64,000 nt of DNA from Deltaproteobacteria bacterium. Lineage in GTDB: Bacteria > Desulfobacterota > Desulfuromonadia > Geobacterales > Pseudopelobacteraceae. The translations under genes were made by a program, and so were the position numbers. Each line of letters begins with the position of its first letter. Positions within the stretch are counted from its first letter, which is position 1. The stretch is taken from positions 1 through 64,000 of the forward strand of contig JAJXWO010000016.1 in the NCBI GenBank assembly GCA_021781535.1, in the 5' to 3' direction. This document shows positions 55,387 through 64,000 of the stretch, piece after piece. The notes beneath the pieces are model-generated. The model saw only the letters and a program-made list of their open reading frames with translations. It made no database searches and was not told the DNA's origin.

Positions 55387-56760
55387 TTATATTTTCAGCC
55401 TTTTAATCTTTTCAACCAGAGTAGTCCGATTAATCCCTAAAAGATCTGCGGCTTTCGCTTTAACCCCACCGGCAGATTCCAGAGCTTGCAAAATTAATGA
55501 CTGTTCGATTCGGGAAATCGTTGCGACAAGATCGACACCACCGCCCGGCAATTTAACATTAAATATTCCTTCAACAGATTTTTCACCAACAATCTTTGCC
55601 GGAACATCGTCTAGCGTTATAACAGACGCATCTGTCAACGCAACCATTCTTTCAATCAGGTTTTCCAATTCACGCACATTACCGGGCCAGGAGTACTGTT
55701 CCAATGCTTCAAGTGCCTGTTTGCTGATACTGCATGGCGGGCGTCCCATCAAACGGCACTGTTTCTCCAGAAAAAAAGCTGTCAGGTATAGAATATCCTG
55801 TTGACGCTCGCGTAGCGGGGGAAGGTGTAACGGAATAACGTTCAAACGGTAATAGAGATCTTCTCGAAATTCGCCCTGCTTCACCATATCTTCAAGATCG
55901 GTGTTAGTCGCGGATATCACTCTGACGTTAAGTTTCACCGTTTTATTAGAGCCTACCCTTTCAACTTCATGTTCCTGTAATACCCGTAACATTTTAGCCT
56001 GCAGATGCAGCGGCAACGTTCCAATCTCATCAAGAAAAATGGTACCATGATTCGCTGCTTCAAACTTCCCTGGTTTATCCTTGACAGCTCCGGTAAAAGC
56101 ACCCCGGACATGGCCAAAAAGCTCGCTTTCCAGCAACATCTCCGGAATCGCACTACAGTTTACAGCAACAAAAGGCCGATCACTGCGCGTGCCATTATAG
56201 TGCAGTGCCCGGGCAACCAATTCTTTGCCGGTTCCTGATTCACCGGTAACAAGAACTGTCGAATCCGTTTTTACAATGCGGTTCATACGTTCAAACACGA
56301 GATTCATTGCAGGAGAGCTGCCGATAATATTGCTGAATTCAAAACGTCCCTGGAGCTGTTTGCGAAGATAAATATTTTCCGAGAGAAGTTTCTGTTTCTC
56401 CAGTGCCTTTAAAATAACAATTTTCAATTCATCAAAATCAATCGGCTTGGTTATATAATCAAAAGCTCCCTCTTTCATAGCTCTGACCGCAGATTGAGCT
56501 GAAGCATACCCGGTTACAACGATAACCTCGGTGACAGGTGAAACCTTCTGAACATCCTGCAGGATATCAAGGCCGCTTTTGTCCGGCAGAAAAAGGTCGG
56601 AAACAATCACCTGATACTGCTCACGATCGATCAGCTCCAGCGCACTTGTACCCGTGGACGCTGAAGCAACATCATACCCGGTCGATCGCAACAGCATGGT
56701 CAAAGCTTCACGGCCAAAATCATCATCATCTATTACCAATATTTTGATTGCATCATTCAT
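55387..56760 (-). CDS. Sigma-54-dependent NtrC-family response regulator
   Basis: 457 residues from the ATG at 56760. The receiver (VIDDDDFGREALTMLL; phospho-Asp in VSDLFLPDKSG; Lys in ITKPID) is followed by an AAA+ domain with GESGTGKELVARALH near 170, the sigma-54-contacting GAFTGA loop, and LFLDEIG-type Walker B (TIFLDEIGTLPLHLQ). A Fis-type helix-turn-helix ends the protein (GGVKAKAADLLGINRTTLVE). It activates promoters read by RpoN polymerase. No partner histidine kinase is adjacent. It lies 21 bases after bioA, so it may be cotranscribed with it. Confidence 0.92.
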   Translation of the reverse strand: MNDAIKILVIDDDDFGREALTMLLRSTGYDVASASTGTSALELIDREQYQVIVSDLFLPDKSGLDILQDVQKVSPVTEVIVVTGYASAQSAVRAMKEGAFDYITKPIDFDELKIVILKALEKQKLLSENIYLRKQLQGRFEFSNIIGSSPAMNLVFERMNRIVKTDSTVLVTGESGTGKELVARALHYNGTRSDRPFVAVNCSAIPEMLLESELFGHVRGAFTGAVKDKPGKFEAANHGTIFLDEIGTLPLHLQAKMLRVLQEHEVERVGSNKTVKLNVRVISATNTDLEDMVKQGEFREDLYYRLNVIPLHLPPLRERQQDILYLTAFFLEKQCRLMGRPPCSISKQALEALEQYSWPGNVRELENLIERMVALTDASVITLDDVPAKIVGEKSVEGIFNVKLPGGGVDLVATISRIEQSLILQALESAGGVKAKAADLLGINRTTLVEKIKRLKI

Positions 56761-56781
56761 TATGAAGCCCCGTACCATCTT

Positions 56782-58146
56782 TCATTCCGTAACAATCCGG
56801 ATTGATTCCTGTAACACGCTCATGAGCATGTCCAACTCGCTGACTGAGATAACCAACGGAGGGAATATGACTATCGTATTCCCTAAAGGGCGGGAGAAAA
56901 CTCCTCGCTTGCGCGCTTCAAGGCAAACTCTGATTCCAATCTGCTCCTCCCAGGGATATGGTGCCCCGGTTTCCTTGTTTTCAACCAGTTCTATGCCGGC
57001 GGCCAATCCGCACTGTCGCACATTACCGACGTGCGACAGTAGCACACATTCATCAAGCCGCTGTTTAAGCCGGGATATTTTGGGTTGCAGCTCTGCCAGG
57101 AGATTGTCCTGCTGAAACAGTTCCAGGCTCTTCAAAGCAACGGCACAGGCCAACGGATTCCCGGTAAATGTATGACCATGGAAAAAAGTCTTCAACTCGG
57201 AATACGAGCCTAAAAAAGCCGAGTAAACTTTATCACCTGTCACTGTTGCAGCCAGCGGAAGATATCCAGCCGCTATCCCTTTGGAAATTGCCATGATATC
57301 TGGTATGACTCTCTCATGGTTGCAGGCAAACATCGCTCCGGTTCTGCCAAAACCGGTAGCAACTTCATCAGCAATCATCAATATATCATACCGGTCACAC
57401 AGATCTCGAACCCGCCTTAAAAACCCCTCCGGTTGAACAATCATCCCTCCCGCGCCTTGAACAAGCGGCTCAATCACGAGCCCGGCAACCAGTCCAGCAT
57501 TGAGCTTCATAATCTCTTCGAGTGAATCAATACAGTCCATGTTGCAGGAAAGTCTGTCGCAGCCAAGCTCGCACCGGTAGCAATAGGGAGCCGGAGCCTG
57601 CAAGGTATCAAACATGAGCGGTTTGAAGGTTGTATGATAAATATCGATCCCGCCAACACTCACCGCTCCAAGAGTATCACCATGATACGCATTCCTGAAG
57701 GTTATAAAGCGGCTCCGTTCCGGTCGTCCCGCATGAACCTGGTATTGATAGGCCATCTTGACCGCAACTTCCATGGCTGTCGAACCGTTATCCGAATAGA
57801 AGAAGCGGTCAAGCCCGGGAGGAGTTATTTTGGCCAGCTGTGCTGCCAAAATAATACTTTGTTCGCTTCCCAGTCCCAACAGAGTAGAATGTTCCAGGCG
57901 ATCAACCTGTTCTTTCAGGGCCTCGTTCAACTCCCGGCGACAATGACCATGAACATTCGTCCACATGGAGGCCACGCCATCAAGGTATCGCTTGCCATCT
58001 GAGTCAATCAGCCAGCACCCCTCCCCCTTGACAATAATAATCTGGTCGTCGCGGTCCCATTCCTGCATCTGGGTGAAAGGATGCCAGACATGGCGTTTGT
58101 CCCATTGGCGTAATTGTTCGGTTGATACTGAGTTCAGTGCGGACAT
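56782..58146 (-). CDS. bioA: Adenosylmethionine-8-amino-7-oxononanoate aminotransferase
   Basis: 454 residues. PLP enzyme that makes 7,8-diaminopelargonate for biotin. Motifs: WHPFTQMQEWDRDDQIIIVK at the N-terminus, SMWTNVHGH, FFYSDNGSTAMEVAVKMAYQ, TFRNAYHGDTLGAVSVGG, LMIADEVATGFGRTG, and the PLP lysine in DIMAISKGIAAGYLP. Other biotin genes are not adjacent. AAAGGAA lies upstream of the ATG. It follows glyA after a terminator. Confidence 0.94.
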   Translation of the reverse strand: MSALNSVSTEQLRQWDKRHVWHPFTQMQEWDRDDQIIIVKGEGCWLIDSDGKRYLDGVASMWTNVHGHCRRELNEALKEQVDRLEHSTLLGLGSEQSIILAAQLAKITPPGLDRFFYSDNGSTAMEVAVKMAYQYQVHAGRPERSRFITFRNAYHGDTLGAVSVGGIDIYHTTFKPLMFDTLQAPAPYCYRCELGCDRLSCNMDCIDSLEEIMKLNAGLVAGLVIEPLVQGAGGMIVQPEGFLRRVRDLCDRYDILMIADEVATGFGRTGAMFACNHERVIPDIMAISKGIAAGYLPLAATVTGDKVYSAFLGSYSELKTFFHGHTFTGNPLACAVALKSLELFQQDNLLAELQPKISRLKQRLDECVLLSHVGNVRQCGLAAGIELVENKETGAPYPWEEQIGIRVCLEARKRGVFSRPLGNTIVIFPPLVISVSELDMLMSVLQESIRIVTE

Positions 58147-58168
58147 AATTCATTTCCTTTGCCGAAGA

Positions 58169-58205
58169 TAAAAAAAGACCCACCGGAACATGTCCAGTAG
58201 GTCTT
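58169..58205 (-). terminator. Intrinsic terminator after glyA
   Basis: On the minus strand a 13-bp stem with G-U wobbles (AAGACCTACTGGA with TCCGGTGGGTCTT; 58175-58205, loop CATGT) is followed by seven T. It separates the fatty-acid/rpiB/glyA cluster from bioA. Confidence 0.88.
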
Positions 58206-58227
58206 GTAACTACCTGATATTTTAATA

Positions 58228-59475
58228 TTAGGCAAGCCTGTTAGCATAAAGAGGGAATTTTTTCATCATACTGTTTACCTGGCCTTTAATTATTTCCAGT
58301 TTCTGGTCATTCCCGATATGGGCTACCGCATCGGCGATAAAACCGGCAACCTGACCCATTTCAGCCTCTTTAAGCCCATGAGACGTACATGCCGGCGTCC
58401 CGACCCTGATGCCAGAAGTAACAAACGGAGAGCGCGTTTCAAACGGGACGGTGTTCTTGTTAACAGTGATACCAGCCTTGTCAAGTGCCTCTTCTGCAGC
58501 TTTGCCGGTTATTTCCGTACCCGAGAAATTGATCAGCATGAGGTGGTTGTCTGTACCGCCGCTTGTCAGTTTGAAACCACGGCTTACAAGAGCCGCCGCG
58601 AGAGCCTTGGCATTTTTTACGACCTGCTGCTGATACGTTTTAAACTCCGGCTGGAGAGCTTCTTTAAACGCTACTGCCTTGGCAGCGACAATATGCATCA
58701 GGGGCCCACCCTGAATACCGGGGAAAATCTGTGAATTGATTGCTTTTGCAAATTCTTCGCGGCAAAGGATCATACCGCCACGAGGACCACGCAATGTTTT
58801 ATGGGTCGTTGTAGTGACAAACTCGGCATACGGAACCGGACTGGGGTGAACACCGGCGGCGACCAACCCGGCAATATGAGCCATATCGACCATGATCTTC
58901 GCTCCAACTTTATCGGCTATTGCACGGAAAGCAGGAAAGTCGATAATTCTCGGATAGGCACTGGCACCGACCACAATCAATTTCGGGTTATGTTCCACGG
59001 CAAGGCGTTCAACCTCGGCATAATCGATCATTTCGGTCTCAGGCGAGACTCCGTAGGGAACAACATTGTAGAAACGACCGGAAAAGTTTACCGGGCTACC
59101 GTGCGTGAGGTGCCCACCATGGGCAAGATTCATCCCAAGAATCGTGTCTCCCGGCTTGCACGCGGCAAAATAAACCGCCATATTGGCTTGGGAACCAGCG
59201 TGAGGCTGAACATTGGCATGTTCAGCGCCAAAAAGTTCCTTGGCCCGATCAATGGCAAGCTGCTCGACAACGTCTACGTGTTCGCAGCCACCTTAATAAC
59301 GCTTTCCGGGATACCCCTCGGCATACTTGTTGGTCATGATCGAACCTTGTGCTTCCAACACCGCTTCCGAGACAAAGTTTTCGGAGGCGATCAGTTCCAG
59401 ATTATGTTCCTGTCGTTCCGTTTCATGACGAATCGAATCAGCTACCTGAGGATCAAATTGGGAAAGGACTGACAT
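58228..59475 (-). pseudogene. glyA: Serine hydroxymethyltransferase, interrupted by one in-frame TAA
   Basis: The full 415-codon frame runs from the ATG at 59475 to 58228, but codon 61 (59295-59293) is TAA. It follows [12 protein letters not shown], where the enzyme family has a second Tyr (KRYYGGCEHVD), and the frame continues without shift: [47 protein letters not shown] and the PLP-lysine motif [14 protein letters not shown]. So this is one base change, TAT or TAC to TAA, and not a frameshift. Everything else looks intact. SHMT is nearly indispensable, so a sequencing or assembly error is the leading explanation; a very recent mutation is the alternative. Context is the usual rpiB-glyA order. 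Confidence 0.9.
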
Positions 59476-59517
59476 GGGGGGTTCTCCTTGTAAAAGTTCT
59501 TTTCATGATGACAATGT

Positions 59518-59554
59518 GAAACAACAAACGGGACACATGCCGTAGCAGGTCCCG
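59518..59554 (-). terminator. Weak hairpin terminator between rpiB and glyA
   Basis: CGGGAC (59529-59534) / GTCCCG (59549-59554) form a 6-bp stem with a 14-nt loop, followed on the minus strand by TTTGTTGTTT. The stem is short, so termination is probably partial. Confidence 0.45.
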
Positions 59555-59592
59555 CCTGTGGGTATAGAGATGATTTTTACATCTTTTTTCAG

Positions 59593-60036
59593 CTAGGAAT
59601 ACTTTTTTTCCAGTGCTGTAATCTTGTCGAGACGCGCCTGATGGCGACCACCTTCAAATGTTGCATCAAGCCAGGCACCAACGAGATCACAGGCTTTCTG
59701 CTCATCCAGCACTCGACCGCCAAGAACAAGTATATTGGCATTATTATGCTCTCTAGCCATGCGGGCCATGAAAACATCTGTGACCAGAGCGGCTCGAATT
59801 CCGGGGATCTTGTTGGCTGCGATTGACATTCCGATTCCGGTTCCGCAAATGAGAATTCCTAATTCCGCTTCTCCAGCAATCACGGTTTCAGCAACTCTCT
59901 GGCCAAAGTCAGGATAATCTACCGAAGCATCGCTGTTCGTCCCTGCATCTGTTACTTCAATACCTCTACGATGGAGATAACTGTTCAGGGCCGTTTTGAG
60001 GGCTAATCCTCCATGGTCGCTTCCGATTATGATCAT
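59593..60036 (-). CDS. rpiB: Ribose-5-phosphate isomerase B
   Basis: 147 residues, family-typical. It interconverts ribose-5-phosphate and ribulose-5-phosphate. Motifs: MIIIGSDHGGLALK with the substrate-binding Asp-His, SVDYPDFGQRVAE, the catalytic Cys in LGILICGTGIGMSIAANK, and REHNNANILVLGGR. It lies 14 bases after fabF, as in other Geobacter-type genomes. Confidence 0.95.
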   Translation of the reverse strand: MIIIGSDHGGLALKTALNSYLHRRGIEVTDAGTNSDASVDYPDFGQRVAETVIAGEAELGILICGTGIGMSIAANKIPGIRAALVTDVFMARMAREHNNANILVLGGRVLDEQKACDLVGAWLDATFEGGRHQARLDKITALEKKYS

Positions 60037-60050
60037 TTCACCATTCCCCC

Positions 60051-61283
60051 TTACAGCTTTTTAAACAGAAGAGTGGCATTCGTACCACCAAAACCGAAGT
60101 TATTGCTCATAGCATACTCAAGCTTTGCCTCTCGTGCCGTATTGGGGACATAATCAAGATCACATTCCGGATCCGGCTCGGTGTAATTGATTGTGGGAGG
60201 AACAACCCCTTTGTCCATTGCCATAAGAGTATACACCGCTTCTATGCCGCCGGCTGCTCCAAGCAGATGGCCGGTCATGGATTTGGTTGAGGAGACCATC
60301 ATTTTCTTTGCATGCTCGCCAAATACACTCTTGATCGCCATGGTTTCATACATGTCACCAATCGGTGTCGATGTGCCATGTGCATTAATGTAGGATACCT
60401 GTTCGGGAGCGACGCCGGCATTCTTAAGCGCCATTTTCATACTACGTGCCCCTCCTTCTCCACCCGGTGCAGGTGCGGTCAGGTGATATGCATCCCCAGT
60501 CATGCCATATCCCACAACCTCGGCATAAATTTTGGCTCCGCGTGCCTTGGCGGATTCATATTCCTCAAGAATAACAATACCGGCACCTTCGCCCATGATA
60601 AAACCATCACGGTTTTTGTCAAAGGGGCGTGATGCAGTTGCAGGATCGTCGTTTCTGTCGGAAAGTGCCTTCATAGCAGCAAAACCGCCAATCCCGAGCG
60701 GTGTGATGACTGACTCTGCTCCACCTGCTATCATGGCATCGGCATCGCCTCGTTTGATAATGTGATACGCATCACCAATCGAGTGGGTACTGGTTGCACA
60801 GGCAGAAACGGAAGAGATATTCGGTCCCTTCGCTCCATATCTGATGGAAATGTGGCCTGGAGCAAGATTAATGATCAGCATCGGGATAAAGAACGGAGAA
60901 ATCTTCTTGTAGCCACCTTCAGCCACCAGAGTATGGTATTTTTCAATTGTTGGTAAGCCACCAAGTCCGGCACCAACGAGAACCCCGACCCGCTCGGCAT
61001 TTTCATCATCGATCACCAGCCCCGAATCTTCCATGGCAAAATGAGCCGCCGCCAGAGCATATTGAATAAAGAGGTCCATTTTTTTGATCTCTTTTTTGTC
61101 AATATACTCTTCAGCATTAAAATCAGGAACCTCTCCGGCAATTTTGACTGACAAATCCTTCGTATCAAAACGGGTTATCAAGCCAACTCCAGACTTTCCC
61201 GACGTGAGCGCATCCCAGTTTTTGGTATTCCCGCACCCAAGTGGTGAAACCGCTCCAACGCCAGTAATTACAACTCTTCTCAT
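60051..61283 (-). CDS. fabF: Beta-ketoacyl-ACP synthase II
   Basis: 410 residues. It elongates fatty acyl-ACP with malonyl-ACP. Thiolase-fold catalytic triad: Cys in [16 protein letters not shown], His in [14 protein letters not shown], His in [16 protein letters not shown]. Start [14 protein letters not shown] and end [13 protein letters not shown] are standard. It follows acpP by 83 bases that contain a terminator-like hairpin. Confidence 0.97.
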   Translation of the reverse strand: MRRVVITGVGAVSPLGCGNTKNWDALTSGKSGVGLITRFDTKDLSVKIAGEVPDFNAEEYIDKKEIKKMDLFIQYALAAAHFAMEDSGLVIDDENAERVGVLVGAGLGGLPTIEKYHTLVAEGGYKKISPFFIPMLIINLAPGHISIRYGAKGPNISSVSACATSTHSIGDAYHIIKRGDADAMIAGGAESVITPLGIGGFAAMKALSDRNDDPATASRPFDKNRDGFIMGEGAGIVILEEYESAKARGAKIYAEVVGYGMTGDAYHLTAPAPGGEGGARSMKMALKNAGVAPEQVSYINAHGTSTPIGDMYETMAIKSVFGEHAKKMMVSSTKSMTGHLLGAAGGIEAVYTLMAMDKGVVPPTINYTEPDPECDLDYVPNTAREAKLEYAMSNNFGFGGTNATLLFKKL

Positions 61284-61317
61284 GATAAATAACTCCGTAT
61301 GGCAGTAACTTCTGTTA

Positions 61318-61352
61318 TGGGAAGATAAAATAAGAGGGGCTAGTGCCCCTCT
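61318..61352 (-). terminator. Intrinsic terminator after acpP
   Basis: AGAGGGGC (61333-61340) / GCCCCTCT (61345-61352), an 8-bp stem with a 4-nt loop, followed on the minus strand by TATTTTATCTT. It probably releases part of the abundant acpP transcript before fabF. Confidence 0.75.
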
Positions 61353-61366
61353 CCAATTAAGTGATT

Positions 61367-61600
61367 TCAGCTATGTTCGGTGATGTATTCTATAGCATCG
61401 TTTACTGTTTGGATTTTCTCGGCATCTTCATCAGGAATCTCAATGTCAAACTCTTCTTCAAGTGCCATAACCAACTCAACTGTGTCAAGGGAATCGGCTC
61501 CAAGATCATCCATAAAAGAAGACTCGGTTAGAACCTGGGCTTCCTCAACACCAAGCTGCTCTGCAACAATTTCTTTCACCCGCTTTGCAATATCAGACAT
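61367..61600 (-). CDS. acpP: Acyl carrier protein
   Basis: 77 residues, acidic. Phosphopantetheine attaches to the Ser in [18 protein letters not shown]. The sequence is full length from [20 protein letters not shown] to EYITEHS. GGAGGTGG lies ahead of the ATG. It has its own promoter in the 108-base gap after fabG, suiting its need for high expression. Confidence 0.98.
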   Translation of the reverse strand: MSDIAKRVKEIVAEQLGVEEAQVLTESSFMDDLGADSLDTVELVMALEEEFDIEIPDEDAEKIQTVNDAIEYITEHS

Positions 61601-61658
61601 TTTCCACCTCCGTGTGATTTTAAACCTATTACAGGTTTTGTGTGTAACGCTGTGTGCT

Positions 61659-61687
61659 TAATTAAGCATGAAATCTTTAAAAGTCAA
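61659..61687 (-). promoter_or_regulatory. Sigma-70-type promoter for acpP
   Basis: On the minus strand TTGACT (61687-61682), 17 bases, then TAATTA (61664-61659), about 60 bases before the acpP start. Good spacing and near-consensus hexamers. Confidence 0.65.
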
Positions 61688-61708
61688 TCGATATTTATCC
61701 ATCTGTAT

Positions 61709-62443
61709 CTACATATACATCCCGCCATTTACCGACAACACCTGGCCAGTTATATAGCCCGCCTGTGGGGAAACCAGAAAACGAACAGCATATGCAACAT
61801 CGTCAACTAATCCAAGACGTTCCATGGGAATAGTGTGCAGAAGCGCCTCACGTCCCTTTTCCGGAAGAACAGCCGTCATATCTGTTTCAATAAATCCGGG
61901 AGCCACAGCATTGACGGTAATGTTGCGCTTTGCCAGTTCACGGGCAGCTGATTTTGTTAAACCGAACAGACCTGCCTTGCTGGCACAATAATTTACCTGA
62001 CCTGGATTGCCCATTTCACCAACAACGGAACTGATATTGACGACACGTCCGTAGCGAGCTTTCGTCATAATTTTGGAAGCTTCCCGCAGACAGTTGAAGG
62101 AGCCTTTGAGATTTGTATCAAGAACCGAATCCCAGTCGCTATCTTTCATGCGCATCATGAGACCATCTTTTGTTATGCCGGCATTATTAACCAAAATATC
62201 AAGCCGCCCTTGTTCGGCAACAATTTTTTTAAAGAGAGCTTCAACTTCAGAAGAGTTTGTAACATCGAGCTTAACTGCATGAGCAGCTCCTCCCTGTGCC
62301 ACAATTGCTGCAACAGTTGCCGCAGCGCCCGACTCCGACGTAGCCGTCGCAACAACATAAATTCCTTCGGCAGCAAGTTTCAGTGAAATTGCCTGCCCAA
62401 TGCCGCGCGAAGCGCCTGTTACCAAAGCGACCTGTCCTTTCAT
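61709..62443 (-). CDS. fabG: 3-oxoacyl-ACP reductase
   Basis: 244 residues. NADPH-dependent short-chain reductase of fatty acid synthesis. Motifs: VTGASRGIGQAISLKLA (cofactor), LVNNAGITKDGLMMRM, the catalytic NISSVVGEMGNPGQVNYCASKAG with Tyr and Lys, and the end TGQVLSVNGGMYM. The ATG overlaps the fabD stop by one base (TAATG). Confidence 0.97.
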   Translation of the reverse strand: MKGQVALVTGASRGIGQAISLKLAAEGIYVVATATSESGAAATVAAIVAQGGAAHAVKLDVTNSSEVEALFKKIVAEQGRLDILVNNAGITKDGLMMRMKDSDWDSVLDTNLKGSFNCLREASKIMTKARYGRVVNISSVVGEMGNPGQVNYCASKAGLFGLTKSAARELAKRNITVNAVAPGFIETDMTAVLPEKGREALLHTIPMERLGLVDDVAYAVRFLVSPQAGYITGQVLSVNGGMYM

Positions 62444-63375
62444 TACTCCTTCTCCCCAACGGCTTTTATGCCGGCTACATCTTCTATGTTAGCCAGAACC
62501 GCCTCCTTGTTAATCCTTTTAACCAGCCCACTTAATACTTTGCCCGGACCAAGTTCAATAAACCGTGTTACACCCAGCGCCAACATGGTGTTTACCGATT
62601 GTTCCCACAGTACCGGAGAACAAACTTGCGTAACCAGCAAAGGTTTTACCCGGGTCTTATCACTGTTCGGTGCTGCATCGGCATTTGAAATAACCGGCAC
62701 GTTCAAGTCATGAACCAAGATTGTTTCCAGAACAGCTTCCAAGCGGTCGGCAGCCGGTTTCATCAAGGCGCAATGAAACGGGGCACTGACCGGCAGTAGC
62801 ATGGATTTTCTAAAACCACGGCTCTTGGCAATTTCAATAGCACGTGCAACAGCGGCAACCGAACCGGCAATAACAATCTGCCCGGGAGAATTAAAATTTG
62901 CCGGTGAAACGATCTCACTGCCAGCAGCTTCACGACATATTTCGTCTAGTATGTCACACTCAATACCAAGCATGGCAGCCATCGTTCCGACACCGACCGG
63001 GACGGCTTCCTGCATGAATGTTCCACGGGCACGAACCGTTCTGACTGCATCGGCAAAAGAGAGAGCTCCGGAACAAACGAGAGCCGAATATTCACCAAGA
63101 GAATGACCGGCTACAAAATCAGCCTTCAGCCCGGTTTCGTGTTCAACAACCTTCAATACTGCGATACTTGTTGTCAAGATCGCCGGCTGGGTGTTGGCGG
63201 TCAACTTGAGATCCAAGTCATTCCCTGAAAAACAAAGCTCGGACAATTTGAATCCAAGAGCATCGTCCGCTTCTTCAAACAGTTGACGTGCAACTGTATA
63301 TGTGTCGGCCAGATCCTTGCCCATGCCGGGATACTGAGAACCTTGACCTGGAAAAATGAATGCTGATTTAGCCAT
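62443..63375 (-). CDS. fabD: Malonyl-CoA:ACP transacylase
   Basis: 310 residues. It loads malonyl groups onto ACP. Motifs: FIFPGQGSQYPGMGKDLA, the nucleophile Ser in VAGHSLGEYSALVCSG, ARGTFMQEAVPVG, and the catalytic His in SAPFHCALMKPA. It lies 38 bases after fabH and is coupled to fabG. Confidence 0.97.
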   Translation of the reverse strand: MAKSAFIFPGQGSQYPGMGKDLADTYTVARQLFEEADDALGFKLSELCFSGNDLDLKLTANTQPAILTTSIAVLKVVEHETGLKADFVAGHSLGEYSALVCSGALSFADAVRTVRARGTFMQEAVPVGVGTMAAMLGIECDILDEICREAAGSEIVSPANFNSPGQIVIAGSVAAVARAIEIAKSRGFRKSMLLPVSAPFHCALMKPAADRLEAVLETILVHDLNVPVISNADAAPNSDKTRVKPLLVTQVCSPVLWEQSVNTMLALGVTRFIELGPGKVLSGLVKRINKEAVLANIEDVAGIKAVGEKE

Positions 63376-63413
63376 AGAAGTATTCCTGTTTCTCGTTAAA
63401 GTTTACTAAATGA

Positions 63414-64000
63414 TTACCAGTCAATAAGTGCAGAGCCGTAGGTGAAGCCACCTCCAAAAGCTACGAGCAAAATCTTGTTGGCGGGTTTGAGAGTCCCCTG
63501 GCGGTTCGCTTCATCAAGTGCAATTGGAATTGAAGCAGAAGAAGTGTTGCCGTAATGGTGGAGGTTAACGAACACTCTATCAGAATCAACTCCAAGCCGT
63601 TTTGCCGTCGCATCAATAATGCGCCGGTTGGCCTGATGAGGTATCATAAGCGAAATATCTGTTGATGTGAGTCCATTGGCATCCAGGGCTTTTACGGCAG
63701 CTTCCTCCATACCACGGACAGCATGCTTGAAGACATCATTTCCTGCCATCGACAGATAGATCCGCCGTTCATCCAGCGTACGGGTGGCGGTAGCCGGATT
63801 ACGACTGCCGCTTCCCTGCTGATAGAGAAGGTTCCAGTATTCGCCGTTGCTGAAGGTGTGGGTTGAAAGCAGGGAATGATCACCTTCAGAACCCTCAAGG
63901 ACAACGGCGCCAGCCCCGTCACCGAACAGAACGCAGGTGTTGCGATCCTGCCAGTCGACAATACGCGATAGTACTTCAGCCCCTATCACCAGAACCTTTC
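63414..64000 (-). CDS. fabH: Beta-ketoacyl-ACP synthase III, 5' end outside window
   Basis: About 195 C-terminal residues are visible, about 60% of a normal FabH; the frame is still open at base 64000 (K-V-L-V-I-G-A-E-V reads straight through). It starts fatty acid synthesis from acyl-CoA and malonyl-ACP. Visible motifs: TCVLFGDGAGAVVLEG, the catalytic His in LMIPHQANRRIIDA and Asn in HHYGNTSSASIPIALDEA, and LLVAFGGGFTYGSALI. The active-site Cys lies beyond the edge. Confidence 0.96.
   Translation of the reverse strand, partial: KVLVIGAEVLSRIVDWQDRNTCVLFGDGAGAVVLEGSEGDHSLLSTHTFSNGEYWNLLYQQGSGSRNPATATRTLDERRIYLSMAGNDVFKHAVRGMEEAAVKALDANGLTSTDISLMIPHQANRRIIDATAKRLGVDSDRVFVNLHHYGNTSSASIPIALDEANRQGTLKPANKILLVAFGGGFTYGSALIDW

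Noticed and set aside
58228-59181. Short SHMT starting at [11 protein letters not shown]
   Set aside because: This Met is internal to the normal enzyme; the same frame continues upstream through one TAA to the true N-terminus.
59293-59295. Frameshift or recoding (Sec/Pyl) in glyA
   Set aside because: The reading frame is unchanged across the site, and TAA is not a known Sec or Pyl codon.

Overview
The window has two unrelated parts. Bases 1 to about 1578 are very GC-rich (roughly two thirds G+C by eye) and carry actinobacterial-type genes: a membrane-protein fragment, a DUF4349 lipoprotein and the C-terminal piece of a GNAT-like acyltransferase. From about 1579 to 64000 the composition drops to moderate GC. 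Gene content and order there fit a Geobacter-like member of the Desulfuromonadia/Geobacterales (the rimP-nusA-infB-rbfA-truB-rpsO-pnp operon, fabH-fabD-fabG-acpP-fabF-rpiB-glyA, class II NrdJ, an AmmeMemoRadiSam protein and a CxxCH haem protein). The change falls inside one open frame. It fuses a giant TPR protein to the acyltransferase tail, so an assembly chimera is more likely than natural transfer.

Layout. 1.6-12.4 kb (minus): a translationally coupled operon of an AsmA/YdbH-like inner-membrane protein, a DUF1318 (YdbL-like) lipoprotein and a >2,190-residue periplasmic propeller/TPR protein with a degenerate CHAT-like region. 12.5-18.2 kb: a CxxCH haem-binding protein, the DEAD-box helicase DbpA, a NodI/NodJ-type ABC exporter and a UbiD-family decarboxylase. 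18.6-24.4 kb: a lone receiver protein, trpS-scpA-scpB-amrB (minus), dut (plus) and a Ppx/GppA phosphatase. 24.5-34.5 kb (minus): the translation/RNA operon rimP-nusA-ylxR/L7Ae-infB-rbfA-nrnA-truB-rpsO-pnp, with a long imperfect hairpin in the pnp leader. 34.7-39.9 kb (minus): a pseudo-receiver/TM protein, a LysM protein and a GspE/PilB-type ATPase. 40-52 kb (minus): sucA, a BrkB/YihY membrane protein, a small membrane protein, a YrdC/TsaC-family protein, rmuC, rsmA, tsaD, a PIN-PhoH ATPase, a cysteine desulfurase and a beta-helix protein. 52.2-54.7 kb (plus): nrdJ under a probable NrdR-controlled promoter, two interlocked inverted repeats and tRNA-Asp. 54.8-64 kb (minus): a small TPR protein, an NtrC-type regulator, bioA, glyA (interrupted by one in-frame TAA), rpiB and the fatty-acid synthesis cluster, ending inside fabH.

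Most of the window is core housekeeping. The less described parts are the AsmA/DUF1318/giant-TPR operon, the pseudo-receiver/LysM/ATPase module, the two genes whose start codons lie directly behind intrinsic terminators, and the interlocked repeats before tRNA-Asp. The single stop codon in glyA and the 1.58-kb junction are warnings about sequence quality.
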